Made by a program: the position numbers and the translations under genes
Shown: positions 52,941 through 61,625 of the stretch, piece by piece
Layout of the letters: the number at the start of each line of letters is the position of its first letter
Position numbering within the stretch: position 1 is the stretch's first letter
Notes under the pieces: generated by a model
The model's input: only the letters and a program-made list of their open reading frames with translations
The model's database searches: none
Told to the model about the DNA's origin: nothing
NCBI RefSeq assembly: GCF_021278985.1
Contig: NZ_CP082833.1
Coordinates: 2,852,001 to 2,916,000 of the forward strand
DNA: 64,000 nucleotides
Direction of reading: 5' to 3'
Origin: Citrobacter rodentium NBRC 105723 = DSM 16636
GTDB lineage: Bacteria > Pseudomonadota > Gammaproteobacteria > Enterobacterales > Enterobacteriaceae

Positions 52941-53861
52941 TTAAAGGCCGACGTCCGGCAGCTGTGGACGGGTTGCCAGCGCCTTCTCAACAATCGCCAC
53001 GACTTCCGCGTGGGTTTCACCTTCCAGCGCCAGACGCGGTGGACGCGTAATAGCGCTGCCGCGCCCCAGTAACTCTTCGCAGAGCTTGATGCACTGCACC
53101 AGATCCGGACGCGCATCCAGATGCAGCAGCGGCATAAACCAGCGGTAAAGCGCCATCGCTTCCTCATAGCGCTGCTGTTTCGCCAGACGGAACAGCGTCT
53201 CGCCTTCACGCGGGAAGGCGTTTGACATCCCTGAAATCCAGCCTTCCGCGCCAACGGCAATGCTCTCTACCACCACATCATCCATCCCGGCGAACAGGAC
53301 AAAGCGGTCGCCGACGGAATTGCGCAGGTCGATAAAACGGCGGGTATCGCCGGAAGAGTCCTTGAAGCAGACGATGTTGTCGCAGTCGGCGAGCGTAGCC
53401 AGGATATCCGGCGTTACGTCGTTTTTGTAAATCGGCGGATTGTTGTACACCATGATCGGCAGGTCGGTGGCCGTTGCCACGCTGCGGAAGTGGGCCGCTG
53501 TTTCATGCGGTTTCGAGGAGTAAACCAGCGCAGGCATTACCATAATGCCGTCAACGCCTACGCGCTCGGCCTCTTTCGCCATCGTCTGCGCGAAGGCGGT
53601 GGTGAATTCCGCTACCCCTGCAATCACCGGGATCTGACCGCCCGCAGCGTCTTTCGCCACTTCGATGATCTGTAGCTTTTCCTGGGTGGTGAGAGAGGTG
53701 TTCTCGCCCACGCTGCCGCACACCACCAGGCCGGAAACACCATCCTTGACCAGATTTTTCATCACCATATGGGTGGCATCCAGATCCAGGGAATAATCGC
53801 TGCGAAACTGGGTGCTGACTGCCGGGAATACACCGCTCCAGTGAATGGCTTTCTTGCTCAT
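52941..53861 (-). CDS. DapA-family deaminase, probable pyrroline-4-hydroxy-2-carboxylate deaminase
   Basis: A protein of 306 residues, DHDPS/NAL superfamily. GEN motif (VGENTSLT, 52-54), Tyr139 in VYNNPP and Schiff-base Lys167 in VCFKDSSGD are present. In the hydroxyproline pathway the family member LhpC converts pyrroline-4-hydroxy-2-carboxylate to alpha-ketoglutaric semialdehyde and ammonia. The assignment to this reaction, rather than dihydrodipicolinate synthase or another aldolase, rests on the neighbouring genes. First gene of the minus-strand operon. Confidence 0.85.
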   Translation of the reverse strand: MSKKAIHWSGVFPAVSTQFRSDYSLDLDATHMVMKNLVKDGVSGLVVCGSVGENTSLTTQEKLQIIEVAKDAAGGQIPVIAGVAEFTTAFAQTMAKEAERVGVDGIMVMPALVYSSKPHETAAHFRSVATATDLPIMVYNNPPIYKNDVTPDILATLADCDNIVCFKDSSGDTRRFIDLRNSVGDRFVLFAGMDDVVVESIAVGAEGWISGMSNAFPREGETLFRLAKQQRYEEAMALYRWFMPLLHLDARPDLVQCIKLCEELLGRGSAITRPPRLALEGETHAEVVAIVEKALATRPQLPDVGL

Positions 53862-53999
53862 GTTCGGTTCCTTGTCGTCAATTTGTTAATTCAAAGTGAA
53901 TGAATGGTGAATATTCACTGACAGATTGACGTTTCAGGCGACCGACGGCTTGGTGGTTTTCTTCCTCTTTGATGACGAAATTAGCACAGTGGGTTTGTC

Positions 54000-54815
54000 T
54001 TAGCCGGCCAACGTGAGGCGAAAATCGCGCGGCGTGGAGCCGGTCATCGCTTTGAACTGGCGGCTAAAAGCGCTGTGATCGGTATAGCCGCACTGTAGGG
54101 CGATATCGGTAATCGGCGTATCGCCCGCCAGCAGCTCGGTGGCTTTTTCCAGCCGGACTTTGTGGATCATCTGACGCGGGGTGAGATGAAAAATACGCTT
54201 ACAGTAGCGTTCAATTTGCGCCACCGACATGCCGCTCAGCGCAGTTAACTCTTCCATGGCGATTGGCCGGTGGTAATGGTTGCGGATATGCTCATCGACG
54301 ATCGCCAGCCGCTGCCACGCCGGGTGGCGCGCCTGCGCTTCCTGGAGATCGTGCGAAATTCCCGCCATTCCGATGACCTGGCCCCGCGTGTCCCGCAGCG
54401 CCAGCTTCTGGGTCAGACACCAGCCGCGCTGGCGACCGTTGTAGAGATGCATTTCCAGCTGATCGCGTAGCGTTACCCCTTCACGCAGCACCCGCATATC
54501 CTGCTCGGTATAGCCCTGCCCAAGCGCAGAAGGGAAAACGTCGGCAGAGGTTTTGCCCAGCAGAGAGGCCACCGACTTAAACCCGCAGCGACGCGCCAGG
54601 GTCATATTGACCATCAAATAGCGGGCCTGTACGTCTTTGACAAAAAAAACCACATCAGGAATGGCGTTAAGCAGCGGCGCAATCAACGCCATAGCATGGA
54701 GCAACGTCTGAATATTGTCCGGACGCTGATACGCCAGCCCTTCACATATCTGGCTCAGTTCAGCGACTTCCAGTACCGGCGACGGGGATACCACATCATC
54801 AATAACACAGGACAT
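54000..54815 (-). CDS. AraC-family transcriptional regulator with PAS domain
   Basis: A protein of 271 residues. A PAS-like sensor (about 45-155; IPDVVFFVKDVQARYLMVN) is followed by two helix-turn-helix motifs of the AraC type (about 170-270; RPIAMEELTALSGMS and DTPITDIALQCGYTDHSAFS). It probably activates the hydroxyproline genes. It is transcribed divergently from the epimerase and stands between the two operons. PAS-AraC fusions of this type are frequent next to hydroxyproline or proline racemase genes. Confidence 0.88.
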   Translation of the reverse strand: MSCVIDDVVSPSPVLEVAELSQICEGLAYQRPDNIQTLLHAMALIAPLLNAIPDVVFFVKDVQARYLMVNMTLARRCGFKSVASLLGKTSADVFPSALGQGYTEQDMRVLREGVTLRDQLEMHLYNGRQRGWCLTQKLALRDTRGQVIGMAGISHDLQEAQARHPAWQRLAIVDEHIRNHYHRPIAMEELTALSGMSVAQIERYCKRIFHLTPRQMIHKVRLEKATELLAGDTPITDIALQCGYTDHSAFSRQFKAMTGSTPRDFRLTLAG

Positions 54816-55121
54816 TACGCTTCCTCCCGATTAGTGATTTGCATCTTTATTAACTTTTCATTAACTAATCAAGCGTCCTTACCGCGTTTTGCGATCCCGC
54901 CACAGCTTTGTGATTTACCTTTTTCAACCACTGGCGCTATCGCCTTTTTGGTTTATCACACAAGCAACCAAGTGATTAATAAGAAATAAATATGAAATTG
55001 TCGTAAGAGTGAAAGCGTTCACTGTGCTGATTTCGTCATTTCCGGTAGCGAAAGCGATCAAGCAGGAAAGCAAAGCTTGCGCCAGCATCTGGCAACAAGG
55101 CGTTAACTTTCCGGAGATTCT
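54816..55121. promoter_or_regulatory. Divergent control region of the hydroxyproline operons
   Basis: A region of 306 bases. It contains a long inverted repeat TGTGATTTACC (54909-54919) / GGTTTATCACA (54950-54960), whose half-sites also look like CRP half-sites, a palindrome GTGAA-AGCG-TTCAC (55009-55022) and GCCAG-CAT-CTGGC (55081-55093). Three related GAAAGC motifs lie between 55011 and 55075. These are candidate sites for the AraC-type regulator and catabolite control. The epimerase ribosome binding site is CCGGAG. Confidence 0.55.
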
Positions 55122-56063
55122 ATGACAGCGCAGCACAGTGAACTGAGAGTGATTGACTCCCATACCGGCGGCGAACCTACCCGCCTGGTTATCGACGGTT
55201 TTCCGGATCTGGGAGCAGGAAGCATGGCCGGGCGCCGGGAGCGCTTTTCACGTGAGTACGACGACTGGCGTAAGGCCATCATTCTTGAGCCACGCGGTAA
55301 CGACGTTCTGGTCGGCGCACTGCTCTGTGAACCCGTGTCGCCGCAGGCCACGGCCGGAGTTATCTTCTTCAACAACAGCGGCTTTCTGAACATGTGCGGT
55401 CACGGCACCATCGGGCTGGTTGCCTCGCTGGCATGGCTTGGCCGCATTCAACCCGGCAAACATCTGATTGAAACGCCGGTGGGCGATGTGACCGCCACGC
55501 TGCACGAAGATGGCAGCGTCTCGGTAGAAAACGTCCCGGCTTACCGCTGGCGTAAGCAGGTGCAGGTCGAAACTGCCTGCGGCACGGTAACGGGCGATAT
55601 CGCCTGGGGCGGCAACTGGTTCTTCCTCGTTAACGATCATCCGTTCGCGGTGACGCCGGAAAACATTCCTCAATTGACGGAGTACGCATGGGCGATCCGT
55701 GAAGGTCTGGAACATGCGGGCATTCGTGGTGAAGATGACGGCATTATCGACCATATAGAACTCTTCGCCGGGGATGACCATGCGGACAGCCGTAGCTTTG
55801 TGCTTTGCCCCGGTAAGGCCTGGGATCGCTCCCCCTGCGGCACCGGCACCAGCGCCAAGCTGGCCTGTCTGGCGGAGGAGGGGAAACTCAAACCTGGAGA
55901 ACGCTGGCGGCAGGCGAGCATTATCGGCAGCGAATTTACCGCCCATTTCGTGCCGCATGGCGACAGGATCGTCCCGACGATCCGCGGTGAAGCGTGGGTC
56001 TGCGGTGATAACCGGCTGATTCTCAATCCTGAGGACCCGTTCTGCTGGGGGATCTCGCTGTGA
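55122..56063 (+). CDS. 4-hydroxyproline 2-epimerase (proline racemase family)
   Basis: A protein of 313 residues. It carries catalytic cysteine pair Cys92 (NMCGHGTIG) and Cys239 (SPCGTGTSAKLA), and the substrate-binding SHTGGEPTRLV start. It epimerises trans-4-hydroxy-L-proline to cis-4-hydroxy-D-proline, the first pathway step. The residue after the first Cys block and the neighbouring D-hydroxyproline dehydrogenase favour epimerase over proline racemase. The next gene starts four bases before its stop. Confidence 0.92.
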   Translation: MTAQHSELRVIDSHTGGEPTRLVIDGFPDLGAGSMAGRRERFSREYDDWRKAIILEPRGNDVLVGALLCEPVSPQATAGVIFFNNSGFLNMCGHGTIGLVASLAWLGRIQPGKHLIETPVGDVTATLHEDGSVSVENVPAYRWRKQVQVETACGTVTGDIAWGGNWFFLVNDHPFAVTPENIPQLTEYAWAIREGLEHAGIRGEDDGIIDHIELFAGDDHADSRSFVLCPGKAWDRSPCGTGTSAKLACLAEEGKLKPGERWRQASIIGSEFTAHFVPHGDRIVPTIRGEAWVCGDNRLILNPEDPFCWGISL

Positions 56064-57163
56064 CTGAAAGCGACGTCATTGTCATCGGCGGCGGAATTAT
56101 CGGCGCCGCCTGCGCCTGGCAACTGGCCGCTTACGGGCAGCGGGTCACGCTGGTCGATGACGGCAACGCGGGCGCGACGGCGGCGGGCATGGGGCATCTG
56201 GTGTGTATGGATGACGATCCGGCGGAGCTTACCCTCTCCGCCTGGTCGCTGGCGCGCTGGCGGGCGCTGACTCCCCGGATGCCGGAAAGCTGCGCCTGGC
56301 GCGGATGCGGCACGCTGTGGCTGGCGGAAACGCCGCAGGAGCTTGCGCTGGCAGAGGAAAAAATGCGGCGAATGGCGCAATATCAGGTCGCCAGCGAAAT
56401 GCAGACCCGCGAGCAGCTTGCCGCGCGCGAACCTCTGCTCACCGCCGGGCTCGCTGGTGGACTGTGGGTACCCGGTGACGGCATCGTTTACGCGCCGAAC
56501 GTCGCCCGCTGGTTTATTGACGATGCCGGTTTAACGCATCTTCGCGATAGCGCCCGCTCTGTTGATGCCCCTTACGTCACCCTGCACAGTGGAAAACGCC
56601 TGCGTGCGCGCGCAATCGTCATCGCCAGCGGTCTGGGGGCCAACGCGCTGTTAGGTGAGCCCTGGCTGAGGGCGAAAAAAGGCCAGCTGGCGATCACCGA
56701 TCGCTATGGCCCCTTACTCAGCCACCAGCTGGTGGAGCTGGGATACGGCGCCAGCGCCCATGCGGGCGGCACCTCAGTGGCATTTAACATCCAGCCGCGC
56801 CCCACCGGACAACTGCTGATTGGCTCCTCCCGCCAGTTCGATAACACCGACCGCGAGATCGATTTACCCCTGCTGGCGCAGATGCTGGCGCGCGCGCGGC
56901 ATTTTTTACCCGCGCTGGAGACGCTTAATATCATCCGCTGCTGGAGTGGTTTTCGCGTCGCATCGGCAGACGGCAATCCGCTTATTGGCCCGCATCCCAC
57001 GCGCCCGGGGATCTGGCTGGCGCTGGGGCATGAAGGGCTGGGCGTCACGACCGCACCCGCCACCGCTGAACTCCTCTGCGCGCAGATCCTTGGCGAGCGC
57101 CCGGCGGTGTCGCCGGATGCCTGGCTACCCGCCCGGCTGCACAAACAGGAGGCCATCGCATGA
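56060..57163 (+). CDS. D-hydroxyproline dehydrogenase, FAD subunit (DAO family, beta-like)
   Basis: A protein of 367 residues of the D-amino acid oxidase superfamily. The N-terminal FAD-binding motif is VIVIGGGIIGAAC (6-18), and the C-terminal FAD segment is LGHEGLGVTTAPATAELL. With the next two genes it matches the heterotrimeric dehydrogenase described for Pseudomonas aeruginosa, which oxidises cis-4-hydroxy-D-proline to pyrroline-4-hydroxy-2-carboxylate. It overlaps both neighbours by four bases. Confidence 0.88.
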   Translation: MTESDVIVIGGGIIGAACAWQLAAYGQRVTLVDDGNAGATAAGMGHLVCMDDDPAELTLSAWSLARWRALTPRMPESCAWRGCGTLWLAETPQELALAEEKMRRMAQYQVASEMQTREQLAAREPLLTAGLAGGLWVPGDGIVYAPNVARWFIDDAGLTHLRDSARSVDAPYVTLHSGKRLRARAIVIASGLGANALLGEPWLRAKKGQLAITDRYGPLLSHQLVELGYGASAHAGGTSVAFNIQPRPTGQLLIGSSRQFDNTDREIDLPLLAQMLARARHFLPALETLNIIRCWSGFRVASADGNPLIGPHPTRPGIWLALGHEGLGVTTAPATAELLCAQILGERPAVSPDAWLPARLHKQEAIA

Positions 57164-57414
57164 ATACCCTGAAGGTGACTATCGATGGGCAGACCTGTGA
57201 GGTTCCCGTCGGCATCAGCATTGCGGCGGCCCTGGCCCTGTCGGGCTACGGCGTCACGCGCCGTTCGGTCAGCGGCGAACGGCGTGCGCCCTTTTGCGGA
57301 ATGGGGATTTGCCAGGAGTGCCGGGTGACGGTGAACGGACGCCGGGTGCTGGCCTGCCAGACAGAATGCCAGCCAGAAATGGTGATTGAAAGGAGCCAAC
57401 ATGCGAACGTTTGA
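57160..57414 (+). CDS. D-hydroxyproline dehydrogenase, 2Fe-2S small subunit (gamma-like)
   Basis: A protein of 84 residues with a plant-type ferredoxin fold and the cysteine set Cys46, Cys51, Cys54 and Cys66 (CGMGICQEC ... ACQ), belonging to the Fer2_4 family. It transfers electrons between the two flavoprotein subunits. It overlaps the beta-like gene by four bases and the alpha-like gene by 14. Confidence 0.9.
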   Translation: MNTLKVTIDGQTCEVPVGISIAAALALSGYGVTRRSVSGERRAPFCGMGICQECRVTVNGRRVLACQTECQPEMVIERSQHANV

Positions 57415-58657
57415 CTGTGAGATTCTGATCCTCGGCGCAGGGCCTGCCGGGCTGTCGGCGGCGCTGGCTGCCGCACGCTGCGGAAAAGCGGTCATCGTCC
57501 TTGACGACAACCCGCGTCCCGGCGGGCAAATCTGGCGCGACGGGCCGCAGGTTTCACTGCCCCGGCGCGCCCGGCAGCTTCGTCAGGCGGTGGCGGAACA
57601 ATCAAGCATTATGCTGCTGAACGGCGCCCGGCTGATTGCCCGTCCGATGCCGCATTCCGTTGTTTTCGAAACCGCAGACGGCTGCGGAGAGATTCGCTGG
57701 CAGCGGTTGATATTATGCTGTGGGGCAAGGGAACTCTCGCTGCCTTTTCCCGGCTGGACTCTGCCCGGCGTGACGGGCGCAGGCGGCCTGCAGGCGCAGA
57801 TAAAACATGGCCTGTCGCTCAGGGGAGAACGGGTGGTCATTGCCGGCAGTGGCCCGCTGCTGCTGGCCGTCGCCAGTACGGTGAAGCGCGCGGGCGGGAG
57901 CGTGGTTGCCATTATTGAACAGGCGCCGCTGAGCGCGCTGGCCCGTTTCGCGGCGGGACTCTGGCGCTGGCCGGAAAAATTGCGTCAGTTCGGTGAGCTT
58001 TTTCCGGCCCACTATCATCCGGCAAGCCAGGTTATTCATGCGCAGGGAGATTCGCATCTTCAGTCCGTGACCGTGCGCTATCGGGGAAAAAGCCGGGAGA
58101 TAGCCTGCGACAGGCTGGCTATCGGCTACGGACTGGTGCCGAATAGCGAAGCAGGGGCACTCTTTGGCTGCAAATCGGAAAACCTGAGCATTTGGGTGGA
58201 TGCGGAGCAACGCACCAGCGTGCAGGATATCTATGCCGCGGGGGAGTGCACCGGCTTTGGCGGCAGCGAACTGGCGCTGGCAGAAGGGGAAATTGCCGGG
58301 TATTGCGCGGCGGGGCAGCCTGAAAAAGCAGAAAACGCCATTACCGCGCGCGTCCGTTGGCAGCGTTTTGCCGAGGCGCTGCATGTCACTTTTGCGTTGC
58401 CCGATTCCCTGAAGGAAGTCGCCACGGCGGACACACTGCTCTGCCGCTGCGAGGATATTCGCTGCGGTGAAGTACAAAATGCCGAAAGCTGGCAGGCGGC
58501 GAAGCTCGCCTCGCGCTGCGGAATGGGAGCCTGTCAGGGGAAAACCTGCGCCACCAGCGCCCGCTGGCTGTACGGCTGGCCGCTGCCTCAGCCGCGCGAG
58601 CCGCTTTCCCCGGCGCGTATCGACACGCTGATCCATCTGGCGAAGCCGGAGGGCTGA
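57401..58657 (+). CDS. D-hydroxyproline dehydrogenase, FAD/NAD subunit with BFD-like iron-sulfur domain (alpha-like)
   Basis: A protein of 418 residues from MRTFDCEILILGAGPAG at 57401, which has AAAGGAG at the right distance. The GAGPAG motif (12-17) binds FAD; a second nucleotide-binding motif VIAGSGPLLLAVAS lies at about 150. The C-terminal 80 residues form a bacterioferritin-associated ferredoxin-like [2Fe-2S] domain (LCRCEDI ... CGMGACQGKTC). Family relatives are HcnB and the alpha subunits of proline/octopine dehydrogenases. It completes the trimer. Confidence 0.9.
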   Translation: MRTFDCEILILGAGPAGLSAALAAARCGKAVIVLDDNPRPGGQIWRDGPQVSLPRRARQLRQAVAEQSSIMLLNGARLIARPMPHSVVFETADGCGEIRWQRLILCCGARELSLPFPGWTLPGVTGAGGLQAQIKHGLSLRGERVVIAGSGPLLLAVASTVKRAGGSVVAIIEQAPLSALARFAAGLWRWPEKLRQFGELFPAHYHPASQVIHAQGDSHLQSVTVRYRGKSREIACDRLAIGYGLVPNSEAGALFGCKSENLSIWVDAEQRTSVQDIYAAGECTGFGGSELALAEGEIAGYCAAGQPEKAENAITARVRWQRFAEALHVTFALPDSLKEVATADTLLCRCEDIRCGEVQNAESWQAAKLASRCGMGACQGKTCATSARWLYGWPLPQPREPLSPARIDTLIHLAKPEG

Positions 58658-58737
58658 TTGTTGCTCTCTGGCGCAGCGGCGGAAGAGATTATCGTGGTTT
58701 TTCAGCGACGTCAGCGCCGGAGGGTTATACTGAAAAA

Positions 58738-58762
58738 CCAGCGGAACGACCGCTGGTTTTTT
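58738..58762 (+). terminator. Terminator after the dehydrogenase operon
   Basis: CCAGCG, loop GAACGAC, CGCTGG, then six T; preceded by an A tract, so it could act on either strand. It separates the dehydrogenase genes from the lactonase gene, which begins 16 bases later. Confidence 0.85.
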
Positions 58763-58778
58763 CTTTTGGGGATGGGTT

Positions 58779-59651
58779 ATGGCTGAACCACAGGTGTTAT
58801 TCGACTATACCGGGCATTTGCCTGAATGCCCGATCTGGAGCGGGCGCGAGAATGCGCTCTACTGGGCGGATATTCTGGAAGGGGAGATCCACCGTTATCA
58901 TCTGCCGTCAGGGGAGCATACGGTTCTGGCGTTCCCTGAAGAGGTCGGCTGTTTTGCGCTGCGCGAACGCGGCGGCTTTATTGTGGCGTTGCGCAATGCC
59001 ATCTGGCTAACCGATAAAAGCGGCCTGCTTCAGCGCAAGGTATGCGATAACCCGTCGAACCCGCAGCTGGCGCGTTTTAACGATGGCGGCACCGATCATC
59101 TCGGACGCTTCTACGCTGGCACTTTCTGGGCGCCGGGCGACTATAACGGCGCGATGCTGATGCGCATCGATAACCATCTGCGCCCGGTGATTATTCAGTG
59201 CGATATCCAGGGGCATAACGGCCTGGCGTTCAGCCCGGATAAGCAGTGGATGTATACCTCAGACACGCCGAACGGCGTCATCTGGCGCGCGCCGCTGGAC
59301 GCGCAGGGGGAGCCGGGTAAGCGTGAGGCGTTTCGTCGATTTCAGCAAGAAGAGGGCATTCCGGACGGCGCGGCGATGGACAGCGAAGGCTGTTACTGGA
59401 GCGCGCTGTTTGACGGCTGGCGGATCGCCCGTTTTTCTCCGCGGGGTGAACAGCTTGAAGAATACCGCCTGCCGGTACGCTGTCCGACGATGGTCTGTTT
59501 TGGCGGTGACGATCTGAAAACGCTGTTTATCACCACCACGCGCGAGAATATGAGCGATGAAGAGGTGGCGCGCTATCCGCTCTCCGGCGCGATCTTCACC
59601 CTGCCTGTTACGGTGGCAGGAATGAAGAAAAGCCGGTTTATCGAACGTTAA
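58779..59651 (+). CDS. SMP-30/gluconolactonase/LRE family protein
   Basis: A protein of 290 residues, six-bladed beta-propeller of the SMP-30 family. Metal ligands appear as Glu in LPECPIW (near residue 14), Asn in PDGAAMDSEG-type and GHNGLAFSPD segments and Asp in the ARFNDGGTDHLGRF block. These enzymes hydrolyse sugar lactones. Its link to the hydroxyproline genes is by location only. It starts 16 bases after a terminator and has a weak AGGGTTATACT promoter-like element before that hairpin. Its last four bases overlap convergent pheA. Confidence 0.88.
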   Translation: MAEPQVLFDYTGHLPECPIWSGRENALYWADILEGEIHRYHLPSGEHTVLAFPEEVGCFALRERGGFIVALRNAIWLTDKSGLLQRKVCDNPSNPQLARFNDGGTDHLGRFYAGTFWAPGDYNGAMLMRIDNHLRPVIIQCDIQGHNGLAFSPDKQWMYTSDTPNGVIWRAPLDAQGEPGKREAFRRFQQEEGIPDGAAMDSEGCYWSALFDGWRIARFSPRGEQLEEYRLPVRCPTMVCFGGDDLKTLFITTTRENMSDEEVARYPLSGAIFTLPVTVAGMKKSRFIER

Positions 59652-60808
59652 GAGGGATCGACCGGGACGACGTTCTCGCCCGGATAGCAGCCCAGCACCT
59701 TCATGGAGCGGGTGATCGCGCCCAGCTCTTTCAGCGCTTTTTGCATCTCCGGCGATTCGAGGTTGGCCTGAATATCGAGATAAAACATCTCCTCCCACGG
59801 GTTGCCGTGGATAGGCCGGGACTCCAGGCGGGTCATAATCAGGTTGTGGTTACGCAGCACCAGCAGCGCTTCCACCAGAGCGCCAGCCTGCTGCCCTGTC
59901 GCCATCAGCAGCGTGGTTTTAGCCGGAACCTGATCGGAGACGTCAATGGCTTTACGCGCCAGCACGATGAAGCGGGTGATATTCTGCGACTGGTTCGCTT
60001 CAATGCGCTCCAGTACCTGTAGCCCGTGCAGTACGCCGCCGGCTTCGCTGCCAAGCGCCGCCACGCGCGGAGATTTCGCCTGGGCGACTTTTTCCATTGC
60101 CGCGGAGGTGCTTTCGGTGTACTCGATTTTCCAGTGCGGATAGCGGCTCAGGAACTTACTGCACTGCTGGAAGGGCTGCGGGTGGCTATATACCGTATCG
60201 ATGGTTTCGAGGTCCGTGGTACCGGAGACCAGCACGCAGTGGTCGATAGCAATCGTCATTTCACCGACGATGGAAAGCGTCGTGTGTTGCAGAAGATCGT
60301 AAACGTCGTTGATGCCGCCCGAGCTGGTGTTTTCAATTGGCACCACCGCATAGTCTGCCTGACCGGTTTCAACCTGATTAAAAATATCGGCGAACTTCGC
60401 GCAGCCGCTTTCGATAAACTGCTCAAAGTGACGCGCGGCGTACTGGCGGGCCGCAAGGTGCGAGTAAGACCCCTTTGGTCCCAGAAAGGCGATGCGCGCT
60501 GAGCGGGGATTGATTTTATTCAGATGCTGCTGGAGCAGCGCCTGCTGGGTGAGAACGGAATCTTCAATAATGAGCTGAAAAAGACGGGTGATGTAGTGGG
60601 CGTCCAGATGGTGCGCTTTGCCAAGCTGAATCAGCCTGTCCAGCAGATCGCGTTCGCGGTCGATATCGCGTACCGGGCGATGGGATTCAAGCTTGGCTTT
60701 GCCAACCTCGACCGCCAGTTCGCGTCGTTCGGCCAGTAACGCCAGCAATTTTGCATCCAGCGCGCTGATCTTCTCGCGCAGCGCCAGTAATGGATTTTCC
60801 GATGTCAT
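59648..60808 (-). CDS. pheA: Chorismate mutase / prephenate dehydratase (P-protein)
   Basis: A protein of 386 residues. Chorismate mutase (about 1-95), prephenate dehydratase (105-285; IAFLGPKGSYSHLAARQ), and ACT regulatory domain with phenylalanine-binding GALV and ESRP motifs. It makes phenylpyruvate and is feedback inhibited. It is controlled by attenuation through pheL. Same length as E. coli. Confidence 0.97.
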   Translation of the reverse strand: MTSENPLLALREKISALDAKLLALLAERRELAVEVGKAKLESHRPVRDIDRERDLLDRLIQLGKAHHLDAHYITRLFQLIIEDSVLTQQALLQQHLNKINPRSARIAFLGPKGSYSHLAARQYAARHFEQFIESGCAKFADIFNQVETGQADYAVVPIENTSSGGINDVYDLLQHTTLSIVGEMTIAIDHCVLVSGTTDLETIDTVYSHPQPFQQCSKFLSRYPHWKIEYTESTSAAMEKVAQAKSPRVAALGSEAGGVLHGLQVLERIEANQSQNITRFIVLARKAIDVSDQVPAKTTLLMATGQQAGALVEALLVLRNHNLIMTRLESRPIHGNPWEEMFYLDIQANLESPEMQKALKELGAITRSMKVLGCYPGENVVPVDPS

Positions 60809-60831
60809 AGTGTTGCCTTTCTTGTTATCAA

Positions 60832-60862
60832 TAAAAAAGGCCCCCCGGAGTGGGAGGCCTTG
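60832..60862 (-). terminator. pheA attenuator terminator
   Basis: Minus strand AAGGCCTCCC...GGGGGGCCTT followed by six T, between the leader peptide and pheA. The antiterminator alternative forms when ribosomes stall at the Phe codons. Confidence 0.88.
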
Positions 60863-60906
60863 TTATTCGTCTTCGCATTCTTTCTCACACGACGAAAGCC
60901 TCCCGT

Positions 60907-60954
60907 TCAGGGGAAGGTAAAAAAGAAGGCGAAGAAGAACGGCGTAAGTTGCAT
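60907..60954 (-). CDS. pheL: pheA leader peptide PheL
   Basis: A 15-residue peptide [15 protein letters not shown] with seven phenylalanines, preceded by AAAGGAAAC. E. coli reads [15 protein letters not shown], so only residues two to four differ. It senses charged Phe-tRNA. Confidence 0.96.
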   Translation of the reverse strand: [15 protein letters not shown]

Positions 60955-60979
60955 ATCAGTTTCCTTTAGCGACGTAAGT

Positions 60980-61009
60980 AAAGTACCCGTACTGTTTTCA
61001 TGCTGTCAA
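60980..61009 (-). promoter_or_regulatory. pheL-pheA promoter
   Basis: Minus strand TTGACA (61004-61009), 18-base spacer, TACTTT (60980-60985), like the E. coli pheA promoter. Confidence 0.8.
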
Positions 61010-61012
61010 CAA

Positions 61013-61036
61013 AAAACGCGCCCGGAGGCGCGTTGG
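61013..61036 (-). terminator. raiA terminator
   Basis: Minus strand AACGCGCC, loop TCCG, GGCGCGTT followed by TTTT, located 24 bases after the raiA stop. Confidence 0.88.
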
Positions 61037-61057
61037 CGATACACTCAATATAAAGGA

Positions 61058-61396
61058 TTATTCTTCATCTGCTTCAGCGAAGTTGGCGTCTTTAACCGAT
61101 GCGGTTGCGCGGCGTGCTTCGCCTTTGTGCTGCACTTTATTGAGCTGCCGTTCCAGCTTGTTGATCAAATCGTTAATGGCGGTATACATATCTTCGTGTT
61201 TTGCGCTGGCGACCAGATGTCCGTTCGGTGTATTAATGGTGGCGTCAGCAACGAAACCCTGTGGCTCTTTAGACAGAATGATATGTGGATTAATCAGGTG
61301 TGTTTGCCATTTTTCCAGTTTGGCGAGACGGTCTGCGACATGTTGGCGAATTGCCGGAGTAATTTCCATTTGTTTGCTGGTAATGTTCATTGTCAT
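61058..61396 (-). CDS. raiA: Ribosome-associated inhibitor RaiA (HPF short family)
   Basis: A protein of 112 residues from MTMNITSKQMEITPAIRQHV at 61396; an upstream extension is rejected by comparison with E. coli. Small alpha/beta fold that binds the 30S decoding channel and stops translation in cold shock and stationary phase. The acidic tail is one residue shorter than in E. coli. Confidence 0.97.
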   Translation of the reverse strand: MTMNITSKQMEITPAIRQHVADRLAKLEKWQTHLINPHIILSKEPQGFVADATINTPNGHLVASAKHEDMYTAINDLINKLERQLNKVQHKGEARRATASVKDANFAEADEE

Positions 61397-61625
61397 AAAT
61401 TTTACCTCTTGTCTTTCCCGTCTTGGTAATTTCAGCATACCGTTCCTAATGTCAAAATGTGTGATTAGAATCACATTGTTTTGTCACTTTTTGTCAATGA
61501 AACTTTTTTATGAGGCATCGCAGGAAGTGCGGATATTTCGCTTGAGCAAAAGGTAAAAGCAGGCCATAGTTGATGAGATGAGTGATCGGCAAGTCGTGGT
61601 TAACGCGACGCGAAACGGATAAAAA

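Noticed and set aside
52862..53260. Open frame on the minus strand overlapping the DapA-like gene
   Set aside because: It is a shadow in another frame, Arg/Cys/Trp-rich and without domain features.
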